A stretch of DNA of 64,000 bases from Parasediminibacterium sp051861445 (GCA_051861445.1 JBHYCS010000009.1:1-64000); one strand, 5' to 3'; positions 51,522 through 60,867 are shown, numbered from the stretch's first letter. Translations and numbers: made by a program. Notes: a model not told the origin generated them from the letters alone.

Positions 51522-52421
51522 ATGAATCAAAAACACAAGGCACATATTGCCGTTTTAATTGCAAATTTCTTTTTTGGTGCAGCCGTTGCTGCAGTAAAAC
51601 ACATTACACCAAACGTAATGCAACCTTTTGCAGTAAATGCAATTAGAGTGTCGGTAGCCCTTGTTTTATTTTGGATTTTATTTTTATTTAAACCAACCAA
51701 CGCATCTATTCAAAAAAAACACATTCCTCGTTTTTTAATTTGTGCTATTTGTGGTGTGGTGATTAATCAAATATTTTTTATAAAAGGTGCATCTCTAACG
51801 AGCCCTATTCATACTTCTTTATTGGCATTGAGTACGCCTATTGCTATTACAATTATTGCTGCTTGGCTGTTAAAAGAGCGATTAACCGTATATAAAATTC
51901 TAGGATTAATATTGGGAATTTCTGGAGCAGCTACTTTGGTTTTATCTAAAAATTTAGATAGCAACGCATCGAATATGTTGTTGGGTGATGTAATGATTAT
52001 GGTAAATGCTGTTTCATATGCTTTTTACTTGGTGTTGGTAAGGCCATTAATGCAAGCTTATTCGGCAATTCATGTTACTCGTTGGGTGTTTTTAATTGGT
52101 GCATTGTTTATTATTCCAATTGGTTGGAATGATTTTACCCAAATTCAATGGCAAATATTTAACTGGACACATTGGTTTGCTTTAAGCTTTGTGGTAATTG
52201 GAGCTACATTTATTGCTTACTTATTTATTGTATATGGCATTTCTACGCTTGGGGCTTCTACCACAGGCACTTATGTGTACACACAACCTGTTTTTGCTAC
52301 TATAACTGCTTTGTTAATTTTTAACGAACACCTTAATTTGGTAAAAATTGTAGCTGCATCACTTATTTTTAGCGGTGTTTATTTAGCCAATTTTAAAAAG
52401 GAAAGCAAAACTGGTGAATAA
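51522..52421 (+). CDS. EamA family transporter (DMT superfamily)
   Basis: A 299-residue inner-membrane protein with about ten hydrophobic helices in two EamA halves: the first from HIAVLIANFFFGAAVAAVKHI, the second from LLGDVMIMVNAVSYAFYLVLVRPLM, with the characteristic PVFATITALLIFNEHLNLVKIVAASLIFSGVYL at the end. DMT transporters export amino acids, nucleotides or other metabolites; the substrate cannot be read. It lies 30 bp after the glycosyltransferase gene. Confidence 0.9.
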   Translation: MNQKHKAHIAVLIANFFFGAAVAAVKHITPNVMQPFAVNAIRVSVALVLFWILFLFKPTNASIQKKHIPRFLICAICGVVINQIFFIKGASLTSPIHTSLLALSTPIAITIIAAWLLKERLTVYKILGLILGISGAATLVLSKNLDSNASNMLLGDVMIMVNAVSYAFYLVLVRPLMQAYSAIHVTRWVFLIGALFIIPIGWNDFTQIQWQIFNWTHWFALSFVVIGATFIAYLFIVYGISTLGASTTGTYVYTQPVFATITALLIFNEHLNLVKIVAASLIFSGVYLANFKKESKTGE

Positions 52422-52566
52422 GATTTCTATTTAAGGTACATCTATCAAATTAAACAGAAGCATCATGTGTGATATAACAATCATTTTTCAAAAACATTTG
52501 GAATAAATCTTACAGCATAATTTAACAATGATTGCTTATTTTGCTGCTTGTTCTTCAGTAAAAAAT

Positions 52567-54078
52567 ATGAAATTACTCAGCCCAGCCATATCTCGTTTAG
52601 CTCGTTTTCGTCATTGGCGTATTGAACAATGGGTAGAGAATCCGATTGAGGCTCAAAGAGAAGTGCTGCAAGATTTGGTAACACATGCACAGTTTACAGA
52701 AATTGGTCGGCAATATGGATTGAATAATTTGTTTTCGGTAAGAGATTTTAAAAAAGCAATTCCGATTCATGAATACGATCAATTGAAACCTTACATTGAT
52801 AGATTAATGAATGGTGAAGAAAAATTATTGTGGAATACGCCTGTAAATTGGTTTGCAAAAAGTAGTGGCACAACAAACGATAAAAGTAAATTTATTCCTA
52901 TTACAGACGAAAGCCTCAATGATTGTCATTACCAAGCTTCAAAAGATGTGCTTAGCCTGTATTACAATTTTAATCCTGATAGCGATTTGCTTACAGGTAA
53001 AGGTTTGGTAATTGGAGGAAGCCATCAAATAAACATGTTGAACGAAGAAATTCAATATGGCGATTTGAGTGCAGTTTTATTACAAAATGCTCCTATTTGG
53101 GCCAATTGGATAAGAACTCCTGAACTTTCGATTGCTTTATTAGATGAATGGGAACATAAAATTGAACAACTTGCACATAGCACCATTGAAGAAGATGTAA
53201 CCTCTATTTCTGGTGTACCTACTTGGACACTTATATTGATTAAACGAATTTTACAAATTACGGGTAAACAAACACTCAAAGAAGTTTGGCCAAACTTAGA
53301 ACTCTATATTCATGGCGGTGTTTCATTTGTTCCGTATAAAGAGCAATTTCAAAAATTAATTGGTGGTGGTGTTCACTACATAGATTTATACAATGCTAGT
53401 GAGGGATTTTTTGCAGCACAAGACACACCTGATTCTAACGGAATGCTATTGTTTTTGCATCATGGCATTTTTTACGAGTTTATGCCTGTAGAAGAATATG
53501 GAAAACCCGATCCTAAAACGGTGGGTTTGCAAGATGTGGTAATTGGGCAAAATTATGCTTTGGTAATTAGCACAAACGGTGGTTTGTGGCGTTATTTAGT
53601 TGGTGATACGGTACAATTTACCACCACATATCCATTTAGAATAAAAGTTACCGGACGTTTAAAACACTATATCAATGCTTTTGGAGAAGAAGTAATGGTA
53701 GATAATACAGACAAAGCTCTTGCCATTGCTTGTGCAAAAACAGAAGCCACTGTTACCGAATACACAGCCGCTCCAGTATATTTTTCTGACAATGCAAATG
53801 GATGCCATGAATGGTTAATTGAGTTTGAAAAAGAGCCAAATAATGTAGAACTATTTGTTGATGAATTAGATGCTGCATTAAAAAATTTGAATAGCGATTA
53901 CGAAGCCAAGCGTCATAAAAATATTGCTTTAAAGCAGCCCATTGTAAGATGTGTACCTAAACAAACATTTCACAAATGGTTGCATAGCAAAGGCAAGCTA
54001 GGGGGGCAGCATAAAGTGCCAAGATTGTGTAATGATAGAAAATATATAGAAGAAATTTTGGCTTTTGCAAATGCATAA
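52567..54078 (+). CDS. GH3-type acyl-acid–amido synthetase family protein
   Basis: A 503-residue protein similar to the plant GH3 auxin-responsive family, members of the ANL adenylating enzymes that conjugate small acids to amino acids. Visible family segments are NWFAKSSGTTNDKSKFIPIT (ATP loop, SSGTT), LYNASEGFFAAQD, RYLVGDTVQFTTTYPFRIKVTGRLKHYINAFGEEVM, and the terminal KPKQTFHKWLHSKGKLGGQHKVPRL region. The ATG at 52567 is preferred because homologs begin with a short helix ahead of ENPIEAQREVLQDL; the one at 52528 adds an unlikely cysteine-containing lead. Substrate in bacteria is generally unknown. Confidence 0.9.
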   Translation: MKLLSPAISRLARFRHWRIEQWVENPIEAQREVLQDLVTHAQFTEIGRQYGLNNLFSVRDFKKAIPIHEYDQLKPYIDRLMNGEEKLLWNTPVNWFAKSSGTTNDKSKFIPITDESLNDCHYQASKDVLSLYYNFNPDSDLLTGKGLVIGGSHQINMLNEEIQYGDLSAVLLQNAPIWANWIRTPELSIALLDEWEHKIEQLAHSTIEEDVTSISGVPTWTLILIKRILQITGKQTLKEVWPNLELYIHGGVSFVPYKEQFQKLIGGGVHYIDLYNASEGFFAAQDTPDSNGMLLFLHHGIFYEFMPVEEYGKPDPKTVGLQDVVIGQNYALVISTNGGLWRYLVGDTVQFTTTYPFRIKVTGRLKHYINAFGEEVMVDNTDKALAIACAKTEATVTEYTAAPVYFSDNANGCHEWLIEFEKEPNNVELFVDELDAALKNLNSDYEAKRHKNIALKQPIVRCVPKQTFHKWLHSKGKLGGQHKVPRLCNDRKYIEEILAFANA

Positions 54079-54083
54079 GCACA

Positions 54084-54314
54084 TTAAGGAACAGGATCAT
54101 GACCATGACCACCCCATGGATGACAACTAGAAATGCGTTTTACAGACAACCAAAATCCCTTAATAACACCATGTTTTTGAAATGCCTCAATGGCATAATG
54201 TGAGCAAGTAGGTGTGTATCTACATTTTGGACCCAACCATGGAGAAATTACATATTGGTAAAACCGAATCATTACCACAAAGGGCCAACTAAGCATTTGT
54301 AGTAATTGTTTCAT
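54084..54314 (-). CDS. yidD: Membrane protein insertion efficiency factor YidD
   Basis: A 76-residue protein with the YidD signature: IRFYQYVISPWLGPKCRYTPTCSHYAIEAFQKHGVIKGFWLSVKRISSCHPWGGHGHDPVP (three conserved cysteines and the P-W-G-G-x-G-x-D-P-V-P end). It helps YidC insert membrane proteins. It overlaps the end of rnpA by 26 bp, as in many bacteria. Confidence 0.97.
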   Translation of the reverse strand: MKQLLQMLSWPFVVMIRFYQYVISPWLGPKCRYTPTCSHYAIEAFQKHGVIKGFWLSVKRISSCHPWGGHGHDPVP

Positions 54315-54696
54315 CTAAAGATTTTATTAGTTTTTCAATAATCAGGGGCATTTTCTTTTTTACCAAACTAGTTGCTGGTACAGCTTTATCTATAAACATA
54401 AAAAATACCGCAATTTGTATTTGATGTTCGGTTGTAAATTGATGTAACGGTAATTTATGTAAACGATATTGTTCTCTTAAAATGCGTTTTATTCTATTTC
54501 TATCTACTGCTTTTTTAAAATTTCTGCTGCTAGCGGTTACACCAATTTTTATTGGAAAATCAAGAGGCTCATCAACTACCAAATACATTACCTTAACAGG
54601 AAAAACTAAAAAAGATTTTCCTTTTGTAAAAACGCTTTCAATTAGCTTTTTACTTTTTAATTTTTCTTGTTTATTAAATGTATAAATGCTCAACAA
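54289..54696 (-). CDS. rnpA: Ribonuclease P protein component
   Basis: Protein subunit of RNase P, 135 residues, which matures the 5' ends of tRNAs. The hallmark RNFKKAVDRNRIKRILREQYR (about 60–80) is clear, with KLKSKKLIESVFTKGKSFL at the N-terminus. It overlaps yidD by 26 bp. The usual neighbour rpmH is not upstream in this window; instead the mqnC terminator stands there, so rnpA must have its own promoter in about 54697–54735. Confidence 0.96.
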   Translation of the reverse strand: MLSIYTFNKQEKLKSKKLIESVFTKGKSFLVFPVKVMYLVVDEPLDFPIKIGVTASSRNFKKAVDRNRIKRILREQYRLHKLPLHQFTTEHQIQIAVFFMFIDKAVPATSLVKKKMPLIIEKLIKSLDETITTNA

Positions 54697-54733
54697 TAAA
54701 GTAAATTAATTAAAAGATAAAGATAGCAGATAT

Positions 54734-54763
54734 AAAAAACCTCCTATTGATTTTTAGGAGGTT
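54734..54763 (-). terminator. Terminator of mqnC
   Basis: AACCTCCTA (54738–54746) pairs with TAGGAGGTT (54755–54763), and the minus strand goes on into a T run (A run at 54734–54739). It lies 28 bp beyond the mqnC stop. Confidence 0.88.
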
Positions 54764-54791
54764 CTTTTATGAATATTTATAAAACAGCGTA

Positions 54792-55916
54792 TTAATAATT
54801 AATTACCTGCTCTTCAATTGTTTCAGGAATTTCTCTCCAAGTGTATTGTTGTGTACGCAATTGTGGTTCAAATCCTGCTTCTTTAATAGCATCTTGAATG
54901 GTTTTATACGTAAACCTATGTGGTGCACCTGCGGCACTTACCACATTTTCTTCAATCATAATACTTCCAAAATCGTTGGCTCCAGCATGTAAGCAAGTTT
55001 GTGCCGTTTGTTTACCAACAGTTAACCAACTAGCTTGAATGTTTTTAACATTTGGTAACATGATTCTACTTATGGCTATCATTCGAATATATTCGTCTGG
55101 TGTAGTTAGGTTTTGTACGCCACGTATTTTGGTAAGTAAGGTATCTACATCTTGAAACGTCCAAGGTATAAATGCTAAAAATCCATTGGTATCGGCTGGT
55201 TTTTTAGCTTGGGTTTCTCTTATTCTAACCAAATGTATAAATCTTTCTTCTAAGGTTTCTACATGACCAAACATCATAGTTGCACTCGTAGTAATATGTA
55301 AATTATGAGCTTGATGCATTACTTCCAACCATTCATCGGCTCCACATTTTCCTTTACTAATTAATCTTCTTACTCTATCAATCAAAATTTCTGCACCTGC
55401 ACCTGGTAACGAATCTAAGCCTGCTTCTTTTAAAGCTTTTAATACTTCGTAATGTGTGCTTTTTTCTAATTTGGTAATGTGTGCTATTTCTGGTGGACCA
55501 AGTGCATGTAATTTAATGCTAGGATATTCTTGTTTAATGGCTTTGAACGTATCTACGTAAAATTGTAAACCTAATTCTGGATGATGACCACCTTGAAGTA
55601 ACAATTGATCGCCACCATATTTTAATGTTTCTTCAATTTTTTTACGATAGGTTGGCATATCTGTAATATATGCCTCTGCATGACCTGGAATTCTATAAAA
55701 GTTACAGAATTTACAATTGGCAATACAAACATTGGTAGTATTTACATTTCTATCAATTTGCCAAGTTACTTTTCCATGAGGCACTTGTATTTTGCGTAAT
55801 TCGTCGGCTACATACATTAACTCGGTTAAAGGGGCATTTTCAAACAAAAACATTCCTTCTTCTACCGATAAAAACTCAAAAGCCAATGCTTTTTTATACA
55901 ACTCTGCTAAATTCAT
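54792..55916 (-). CDS. mqnC: Cyclic dehypoxanthinyl futalosine synthase
   Basis: Radical SAM enzyme of the futalosine route to menaquinone; it cyclises dehypoxanthine futalosine. The radical SAM cluster is C64, C68, C71 (CIANCKFC), followed by NFYRIPGHAEAYI. KKIEETLKYGGDQLLLQGGHHPELG and SLPGAGAEILIDRVRR distinguish the MqnC branch from MqnE. The length of 374 residues is normal. No other mqn genes lie nearby. It ends at its own terminator; the start ATG at 55916 is preceded by about 110 bp of AT-rich DNA. Confidence 0.94.
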   Translation of the reverse strand: MNLAELYKKALAFEFLSVEEGMFLFENAPLTELMYVADELRKIQVPHGKVTWQIDRNVNTTNVCIANCKFCNFYRIPGHAEAYITDMPTYRKKIEETLKYGGDQLLLQGGHHPELGLQFYVDTFKAIKQEYPSIKLHALGPPEIAHITKLEKSTHYEVLKALKEAGLDSLPGAGAEILIDRVRRLISKGKCGADEWLEVMHQAHNLHITTSATMMFGHVETLEERFIHLVRIRETQAKKPADTNGFLAFIPWTFQDVDTLLTKIRGVQNLTTPDEYIRMIAISRIMLPNVKNIQASWLTVGKQTAQTCLHAGANDFGSIMIEENVVSAAGAPHRFTYKTIQDAIKEAGFEPQLRTQQYTWREIPETIEEQVINY

Positions 55917-56030
55917 GCGTATTTATTTATACAATATAGTAACAAAGGTAAGGTTGCTATTGTTGCAAGTATTGAATTATATGTTTAACTACGTATTGTT
56001 TTTGGGTCTGTTGTTTCTATGAATTTTTTC

Positions 56031-56465
56031 TTAAAACACCATATTCCCTTTGTTTTTAATTTGTTCATTGGTAAGTTCTGCTACCATTTGGACACCGTTG
56101 ATGGTTTTAATGGCTTGTTTTATCCAATTGCATTTTTCATCGTCTACCCAATCGTATTTCATTAGCCATAAATAATCCATATGTTTAAATTCTGGCAATA
56201 AATATTCGCCATCGCAATAATTGTGGTATAAAAAATGGGTTAAAAAGCTATTGGCTTCTTTCGATTCATAAATTGAAAAATGGTAGGTTCTATCTTTTCG
56301 TCGTAATGGAATTTCTATTTCGTTGTTCAATCTAAAATTAAAGCCAACCAAATTATTTAGTTGCCAACAAAATAGATAGTTTTTAATGGGTGCTGTTATG
56401 CCTAACAATCTTGTTTCTTCAAAAAAGTCGTCGTTTAATTCTTCTATATTTAAGCGTAGTTTCAT
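56031..56465 (-). CDS. IPExxxVDY family protein
   Basis: A 144-residue protein of a Bacteroidota-specific family named after its motif, here LPEFKHMDYLWLMK (about 92–106). The first half (LRLNIEELNDDFFEETRLLGITAPIKNYLFCWQLN) also fits. There is no signal peptide. In my recollection the gene is often near pyruvate kinase or acyl-carrier genes; here it is near mqnC and a lipoprotein gene. Function unknown. Confidence 0.82.
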   Translation of the reverse strand: MKLRLNIEELNDDFFEETRLLGITAPIKNYLFCWQLNNLVGFNFRLNNEIEIPLRRKDRTYHFSIYESKEANSFLTHFLYHNYCDGEYLLPEFKHMDYLWLMKYDWVDDEKCNWIKQAIKTINGVQMVAELTNEQIKNKGNMVF

Positions 56466-56609
56466 GTATAAATATCAAAGGAAGTTACAGTTGCAAATAA
56501 CCGAAATGATTTTGATTAAAATAAGTATCCAATTACAAAACGGTACTTACAAAAAAAGCCACTCAAGAATGAATAGCTCTTTTAAAATGATTATTGGTAA
56601 TGATTTCAA

Positions 56610-57212
56610 TTACTTCTTTTCTGCAATAGTAAGTTTGGTGAGTTTTTCTATAGTTTCTCTAATTTCTTTAATACTATAAAAGCGGTACACTTCTGGGTCT
56701 TTATCACCTTGTTTTGCTACAGATGTCATTTTGTGGAAAGGACCCACTACAAAAGATTCTATATTGTCGCTCACTTTTACAACTTGCTTGGGTAAAACAT
56801 AAAAGTTTTTATTAGCAGCACTAATGTTTTTGCCTTGTGTAAGTTGCACTAGCGAATCAATATCTTTCTTTAATTGTTCTTGTGTAATTACAGTTTGTGT
56901 TGCTTTAGGATCGCTATATTTTTGGTAGCTACCAATAATTGTATCGTTCTTTGCATTTAGAATATACAATCCATTTTCAGGAATATCTACGCTTGCATCA
57001 GCATCTAATCCTTCAATTTTTAGGGTAACTTTTTCTGCAGAATTAAAGTCTAATACTTTTTCTTCGCTACCAGGACCATCTTTTACGGTAATGGTTTTTG
57101 TTTCGGCATTTGCAGTACTATTTCCTTTAAAATAAACAATTACTTTTTTAGGATTAGATGAGCAAGATGCCAAAGCAACTAAAGCAGCTAGGCAAACAAT
57201 TGTTTGTTTCAT
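56610..57212 (-). CDS. Lipoprotein of unknown function
   Basis: A 200-residue lipoprotein with lipobox ALASCSS (C17). The mature protein opens with strands KKVIVYFKGNSTANAE and EEKVLDFNSAEKVTLKIEGLDAD, then a charged helical middle (TQEQLKKDIDSLVQLTQGKNI) and a helical end. No family recognised. It is separated from the superoxide dismutase gene by a terminator, so it has its own promoter or reads through. Confidence 0.65.
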   Translation of the reverse strand: MKQTIVCLAALVALASCSSNPKKVIVYFKGNSTANAETKTITVKDGPGSEEKVLDFNSAEKVTLKIEGLDADASVDIPENGLYILNAKNDTIIGSYQKYSDPKATQTVITQEQLKKDIDSLVQLTQGKNISAANKNFYVLPKQVVKVSDNIESFVVGPFHKMTSVAKQGDKDPEVYRFYSIKEIRETIEKLTKLTIAEKK

Positions 57213-57250
57213 AATGTGTTGAGTGTTTATCGAATGTGTAAGAAATTAAA

Positions 57251-57281
57251 AATCCCGATTTAAGTTGTTTAAATCGGGATT
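57251..57281 (-). terminator. Terminator of the superoxide dismutase gene
   Basis: AATCCCGATTTAA (57251–57263) pairs with TTAAATCGGGATT (57269–57281) around 5 nt. It lies 26 bp after the dismutase stop on the minus strand; the following T run is short. Confidence 0.8.
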
Positions 57282-57306
57282 GAAAATACTACTATTTTAG
57301 ATATGA

Positions 57307-57912
57307 TTATTTTGCAGCAGCAAAACGTTCAGCAACTTTTGTCCAATTTACAACGCTCCAAATTGCTCCTAAATATTCTGGACGACGATTTTGGTATTTT
57401 AAGTAGTAAGCATGTTCCCAAACATCTACCCCTAAAATGGGTGTTCCTTTTACTTCTGCAACATCCATTAACGGATTATCTTGATTTGGTGTTGAACTTA
57501 CTTCTAATTTACCCTCTTTTACAATTAACCAAGCCCAACCACTACCAAAACGAGTAGCACCTGCAGCAGCAAATTTTTCTTTAAACGCATCAAAACTACC
57601 AAAAGCAGCATTGATAGCAGCGGCTAAATCACCAGTAGGTAATCCACCAGCATTAGGTGCTAAACTTTCCCAGAAAAAAGTATGGTTCCAATGTCCACCA
57701 CCATTGTTACGTACAGCAGGAGAAATGCTACCAGCAACAGCAACCAATTCTTCAATTGATTTTCCTTCATTTGGTGTACCAGCAATGGCTTTGTTTAGAT
57801 TATCTACATAAGCTTGATGGTGTTTACCATGATGAATTTGCATGGTTGTAACATCAATATATGGTTCTAAAGCATCGTGTGCATACGGTAATGCAGGAAG
57901 AGTAAATGACAT
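57307..57912 (-). CDS. Superoxide dismutase, Fe/Mn family
   Basis: Converts superoxide to hydrogen peroxide and oxygen. The metal ligands are H27 (TMQIHHGKHH), H77 (NHTFFW), D163 and H167 (DVWEHAYY). The length of 201 residues is normal. The sequence GVDVWEHAYYLKYQNRRPEY and GSGWAWL are typical; iron or manganese preference cannot be decided from these alone. An upstream TAAATTTG on the minus strand near 57951–57960 fits a -7 box. Together with KatG it forms the window's oxidative-stress defence, although the two are far apart. Confidence 0.97.
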   Translation of the reverse strand: MSFTLPALPYAHDALEPYIDVTTMQIHHGKHHQAYVDNLNKAIAGTPNEGKSIEELVAVAGSISPAVRNNGGGHWNHTFFWESLAPNAGGLPTGDLAAAINAAFGSFDAFKEKFAAAGATRFGSGWAWLIVKEGKLEVSSTPNQDNPLMDVAEVKGTPILGVDVWEHAYYLKYQNRRPEYLGAIWSVVNWTKVAERFAAAK

Positions 57913-58037
57913 AGTATTTAATTTTTAATGATTGAATAAATAGAATTGCAAATTTAAGGATATGCAGATAGATGCTAACAATATGAAATGATGAATTGTT
58001 GTTGAATTTAGAAATTAAAAGTTTGCCTTGGCAGCAA

Positions 58038-58487
58038 TTACCGCTTATTCTTGAAAAAGCGTTTCATTAATGCAGCACATTCTTCTGCCAAAATACCCGA
58101 AACAATTGTAATTTTAGGGTGCAATGGAGCTGAAGATGTAAAGCATTGATAGCCATTTTTTTCGTCGCTAGCTCCATATACAATGCTGCCTATTTTTCCC
58201 CAAAATAAGGCTCCACAACACATTAAACAAGGCTCTAGGGTTACATACAAAGTTGCATCGGGCAAATATTTTGTGCCAAGAGTGCTGTATGCCGTGGTTA
58301 ATGCTAAAATTTCTGCATGTGCTGTACTATCATTCAATAACTCTACTTGATTATGACCACGAGCAACCACTTTATTATTCATTACTACTACTGCACCAAC
58401 AGGCACTTCATCTTTCAGAAAAGCTTCTTCGGCTTCTTTTAATGCCAATTGCATGAAATAAGTGTGATCTACAAATGGGTGATTCAT
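58038..58487 (-). CDS. tadA: tRNA-specific adenosine deaminase / nucleoside deaminase (TadA family)
   Basis: Zinc deaminase, 149 residues. The active site is H57-A-E59 (HAEILAL) with C87 and C90 (PCLMC). The sequence FMQLALKEAEEAFLKDEVPVGAVVV and SDEKNGYQCF at the end fit TadA, which makes inosine at the wobble base of tRNA-Arg; guanine deaminases share the fold. The start is an ATG at 58487, where the minus-strand DNA carries a TATTTTTA a few nt before. Confidence 0.93.
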   Translation of the reverse strand: MNHPFVDHTYFMQLALKEAEEAFLKDEVPVGAVVVMNNKVVARGHNQVELLNDSTAHAEILALTTAYSTLGTKYLPDATLYVTLEPCLMCCGALFWGKIGSIVYGASDEKNGYQCFTSSAPLHPKITIVSGILAEECAALMKRFFKNKR

Positions 58488-58538
58488 GGGTTAAAAATAG
58501 CACAGTTCATGTTTTTCTCATTTCTTTATCTTCATCAA

Positions 58539-59714
58539 ATGAAAAAATTGTTATTACTACTATCTATCATTTACTCTTTACCAATATTTTGTCAAGAAAA
58601 CACTTCGTTTTGGCATGGAAAATCAACCGGTAAATTACCAACATTGGCTTATGGTTTAGGCGACGACAGGTTAGGTGGAGCTAAAATGGGCTTTATAGAT
58701 ACCAACATACTTTTAAAAATAATTGATAGCACAGCCACATTATACAAAGTGCAATTATCTAAACAACATACTGCGTTTATAGCTAAAGAATTTGTAAAGA
58801 AAGATTCTATTATTAAATTAAAACCTTTTTATTTAACCAACTCTTGGAGTGTAAAACCAACCGATAGTTGTTATGATATTGTTACTATAAATGTAGATGA
58901 AAGATTGCCGTATAAAAGTTGGATGCAAATAAATCCATCTAACATAGTTATTGATATTTATGGTGTACAAAGCAACACCAATTGGATTACGCAACTGCAA
59001 AAAGTGAAGGCTGTTAAAAATGTATATTATCAACAAATTGAAGACGATGTTGTAAGGGCAACAATAGAATTAACGCATCAACAACATTGGGGCTATTCTA
59101 TCGGTTATAACAATAAATCGCTGGTAATAAAAGTAAAACGTCAACCAGATTTAACACAAATTAAAAAACTAAAAATTGCCATAGATGCTGGTCATGGTGG
59201 AAGCAATACAGGTGCTGGCGGAATTAAAACAGGCATTGCTGAGAAAGAATATACATTGCTATTTGCAAAGGCTTTTCAAAAACATTTAAAACAATTGGGT
59301 TTTAAAAATATTGTTTTAACAAGAACAATTGATACAAACATTGTTAATACAGATAGAGTATTGTGGCTTCAACAGCAAAACCCCGATTTGCTAATTAGTT
59401 TTCATTTGAACTCATCGAATAAAACAGAGGTAAATGGCACAAGCACTTATTATAAACATATTGGCTTTAGACCGCTGTCTGTTGCTATTTTAAAACGAAT
59501 GCTCGATATTAAACTGAACGAATTTGGCAATATTGGTAGTTTTAATTTTGCTTTGAATGCTCCTACCGATTTTGTAAACTGTTTGGTAGAAGTAGCATTT
59601 TTAAGCAATGCAGATGATGAACAAAAAATCATCAAACCCACATTTCATAAACAAGTGGCTAAACAAGTGTATTTAGGAATGAATGATTGGTTAATAAATG
59701 TTCAAAAGAAATAA
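58539..59714 (+). CDS. N-acetylmuramoyl-L-alanine amidase, Amidase_3 type
   Basis: A 391-residue periplasmic amidase. The start at 58539 gives a signal peptide (KKLLLLLSIIYSLPIFCQ) and is preferred over the 58449 ATG. The first half after the signal is a beta-rich AMIN-like or SH3-like part (LLKIIDSTATLYKVQLSKQHTAFIAKEFV). The catalytic domain is about 225–385: IAIDAGHGGSNTGA with the first zinc His, EYTLLFAK, SFHLNSS with the second, and LVEVAFLSNADDE with the catalytic Glu. It splits septal or recycled peptidoglycan. The gene overlaps no other and is divergent from tadA. Confidence 0.92.
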   Translation: MKKLLLLLSIIYSLPIFCQENTSFWHGKSTGKLPTLAYGLGDDRLGGAKMGFIDTNILLKIIDSTATLYKVQLSKQHTAFIAKEFVKKDSIIKLKPFYLTNSWSVKPTDSCYDIVTINVDERLPYKSWMQINPSNIVIDIYGVQSNTNWITQLQKVKAVKNVYYQQIEDDVVRATIELTHQQHWGYSIGYNNKSLVIKVKRQPDLTQIKKLKIAIDAGHGGSNTGAGGIKTGIAEKEYTLLFAKAFQKHLKQLGFKNIVLTRTIDTNIVNTDRVLWLQQQNPDLLISFHLNSSNKTEVNGTSTYYKHIGFRPLSVAILKRMLDIKLNEFGNIGSFNFALNAPTDFVNCLVEVAFLSNADDEQKIIKPTFHKQVAKQVYLGMNDWLINVQKK

Positions 59715-59759
59715 GAAAATTTTTTCTGAAATAATGAGTTATTGGCAACAGCATCATTC

Positions 59760-59767
59760 TATATTTG
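59760..59767 (+). promoter_or_regulatory. -7 box just before comB
   Basis: TATATTTG, an exact TAnnTTTG, ends 7 nt before the comB ATG at 59775. The same spacing occurs before the EamA and MerC-type genes. It suggests a leaderless or near-leaderless mRNA. Confidence 0.4.
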
Positions 59768-59774
59768 CCCACTT

Positions 59775-60494
59775 ATGAGCAAACCATATTTACATACTGT
59801 TCTTTCTCCCAAATTATTGCATTTATACGATTGTAATAATAGTGTGGTTGTTATTATTGATGTTTTTAGAGCTACCTCAACTATTGCTACCGCTTTGTAT
59901 AATGGTGCTTCAAGAATTATTCCCGTTGATGCTGTAGATAAATGTATTGAAATTGGAAAAACCACAGGTGGCATTACTGCTGGTGAAAGAGATGGTAAGG
60001 TAATTGAAGGTTTATCGTACGGAAATTCTCCTGCTGAATATCCTCGTAGTTTTATCGAAGGAAAAACATTGGTGCTTACTACAACCAATGGTACCAAATT
60101 ATTACACATGGCTTTACAAGCTGGTGCAGCAGAAGTTGTAACAGGATCGTTCCCTAACTTATCGGCTGTTTGCGACTATTTAGTTGCTCAAAATAAAAAT
60201 GTTATTCTTGGTTGCTCAGGTTGGAAAGATCGTTTTAATTTAGAAGACACTCTTTTTGCAGGTGCAGTAATTCAAAAAATAAAAGAACATTTTACCATTC
60301 ATTGCGATAGCAGTTTAATGGCTACAAGCATGTATGAACAACACCAACATGATATGTTTGGCTTTATAAGGCAACTTACACATTGGCATAGATTGGAAAA
60401 ATTTGGACTACAAAAAGATTTAGAATATTGTGTAAGTATTGATGTTGCCAACATATTGCCTTTATACAAAAATGGCGATTTGATTGTTGGTTAA
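59775..60494 (+). CDS. comB: 2-phosphosulfolactate phosphatase (ComB)
   Basis: Mg-dependent phosphatase that removes the phosphate from phosphosulfolactate in the coenzyme M route, and probably a related sugar-acid phosphate in bacteria without it. The family motifs are VIIDVFRATSTIATALYNGA, TTTNGTKLL, and GCSGWKDRFNLEDTLFAGAV. The ATG at 59775 is preferred over the upstream TTG at 59742. Length 239. It converges on the holin-like gene with one base between stop codons. Confidence 0.93.
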   Translation: MSKPYLHTVLSPKLLHLYDCNNSVVVIIDVFRATSTIATALYNGASRIIPVDAVDKCIEIGKTTGGITAGERDGKVIEGLSYGNSPAEYPRSFIEGKTLVLTTTNGTKLLHMALQAGAAEVVTGSFPNLSAVCDYLVAQNKNVILGCSGWKDRFNLEDTLFAGAVIQKIKEHFTIHCDSSLMATSMYEQHQHDMFGFIRQLTHWHRLEKFGLQKDLEYCVSIDVANILPLYKNGDLIVG

Positions 60495-60495
60495 A

Positions 60496-60867
60496 TTACG
60501 CTTCTTCTTCTTGCTCTGTTGGTGTATTTCGTTTTATTAATCCATCAATAAAAGAAGTAACTAACGATACTATAATACTAAACCACAATGCAGGCCACCA
60601 ACCATTTACTTTAAATCCACTAACAATATCGGCTGCCCATTTTACCATTAATACATTAATTACCAATAAAAAAAGACCGAGTGAGAAAATGGTAATAGGA
60701 ATGGTTAATACAATTAAAATTGGGCGTACAAAACTGTTTAATAATCCTAATACAATCGCTACCAAGATAGCGGTAAGTGTACTATCTATATAAACGCCAC
60801 TAAGCAAGTACGATGCTATTAATACAGCAAACGCTGTAACCATTGTTTTCAATAAAAATTGTATCAT
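60496..60867 (-). CDS. Phage holin family 4-type small membrane protein
   Basis: A 123-residue protein with four hydrophobic helices: MVTAFAVLIASYLL, ILVAIVLGLLNSFVRPILIVLTIPITI, LGLFLLVINVLMVKWAADIV and PALWFSIIVSLVTSFIDGL. N-S-F-V-R-P is the hallmark of the Phage_holin_4_2 / YvlD-like family, which despite the name is chromosomal and widespread. The ATG at 60867 avoids overlap with the ClC gene. It is the third gene of an operon with flavin reductase and ClC. Confidence 0.88.
   Translation of the reverse strand: MIQFLLKTMVTAFAVLIASYLLSGVYIDSTLTAILVAIVLGLLNSFVRPILIVLTIPITIFSLGLFLLVINVLMVKWAADIVSGFKVNGWWPALWFSIIVSLVTSFIDGLIKRNTPTEQEEEA

Noticed and set aside
60496..60867. Phage origin of the holin-like gene
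   Set aside because: The family is chromosomal and widespread; no other phage gene is nearby.
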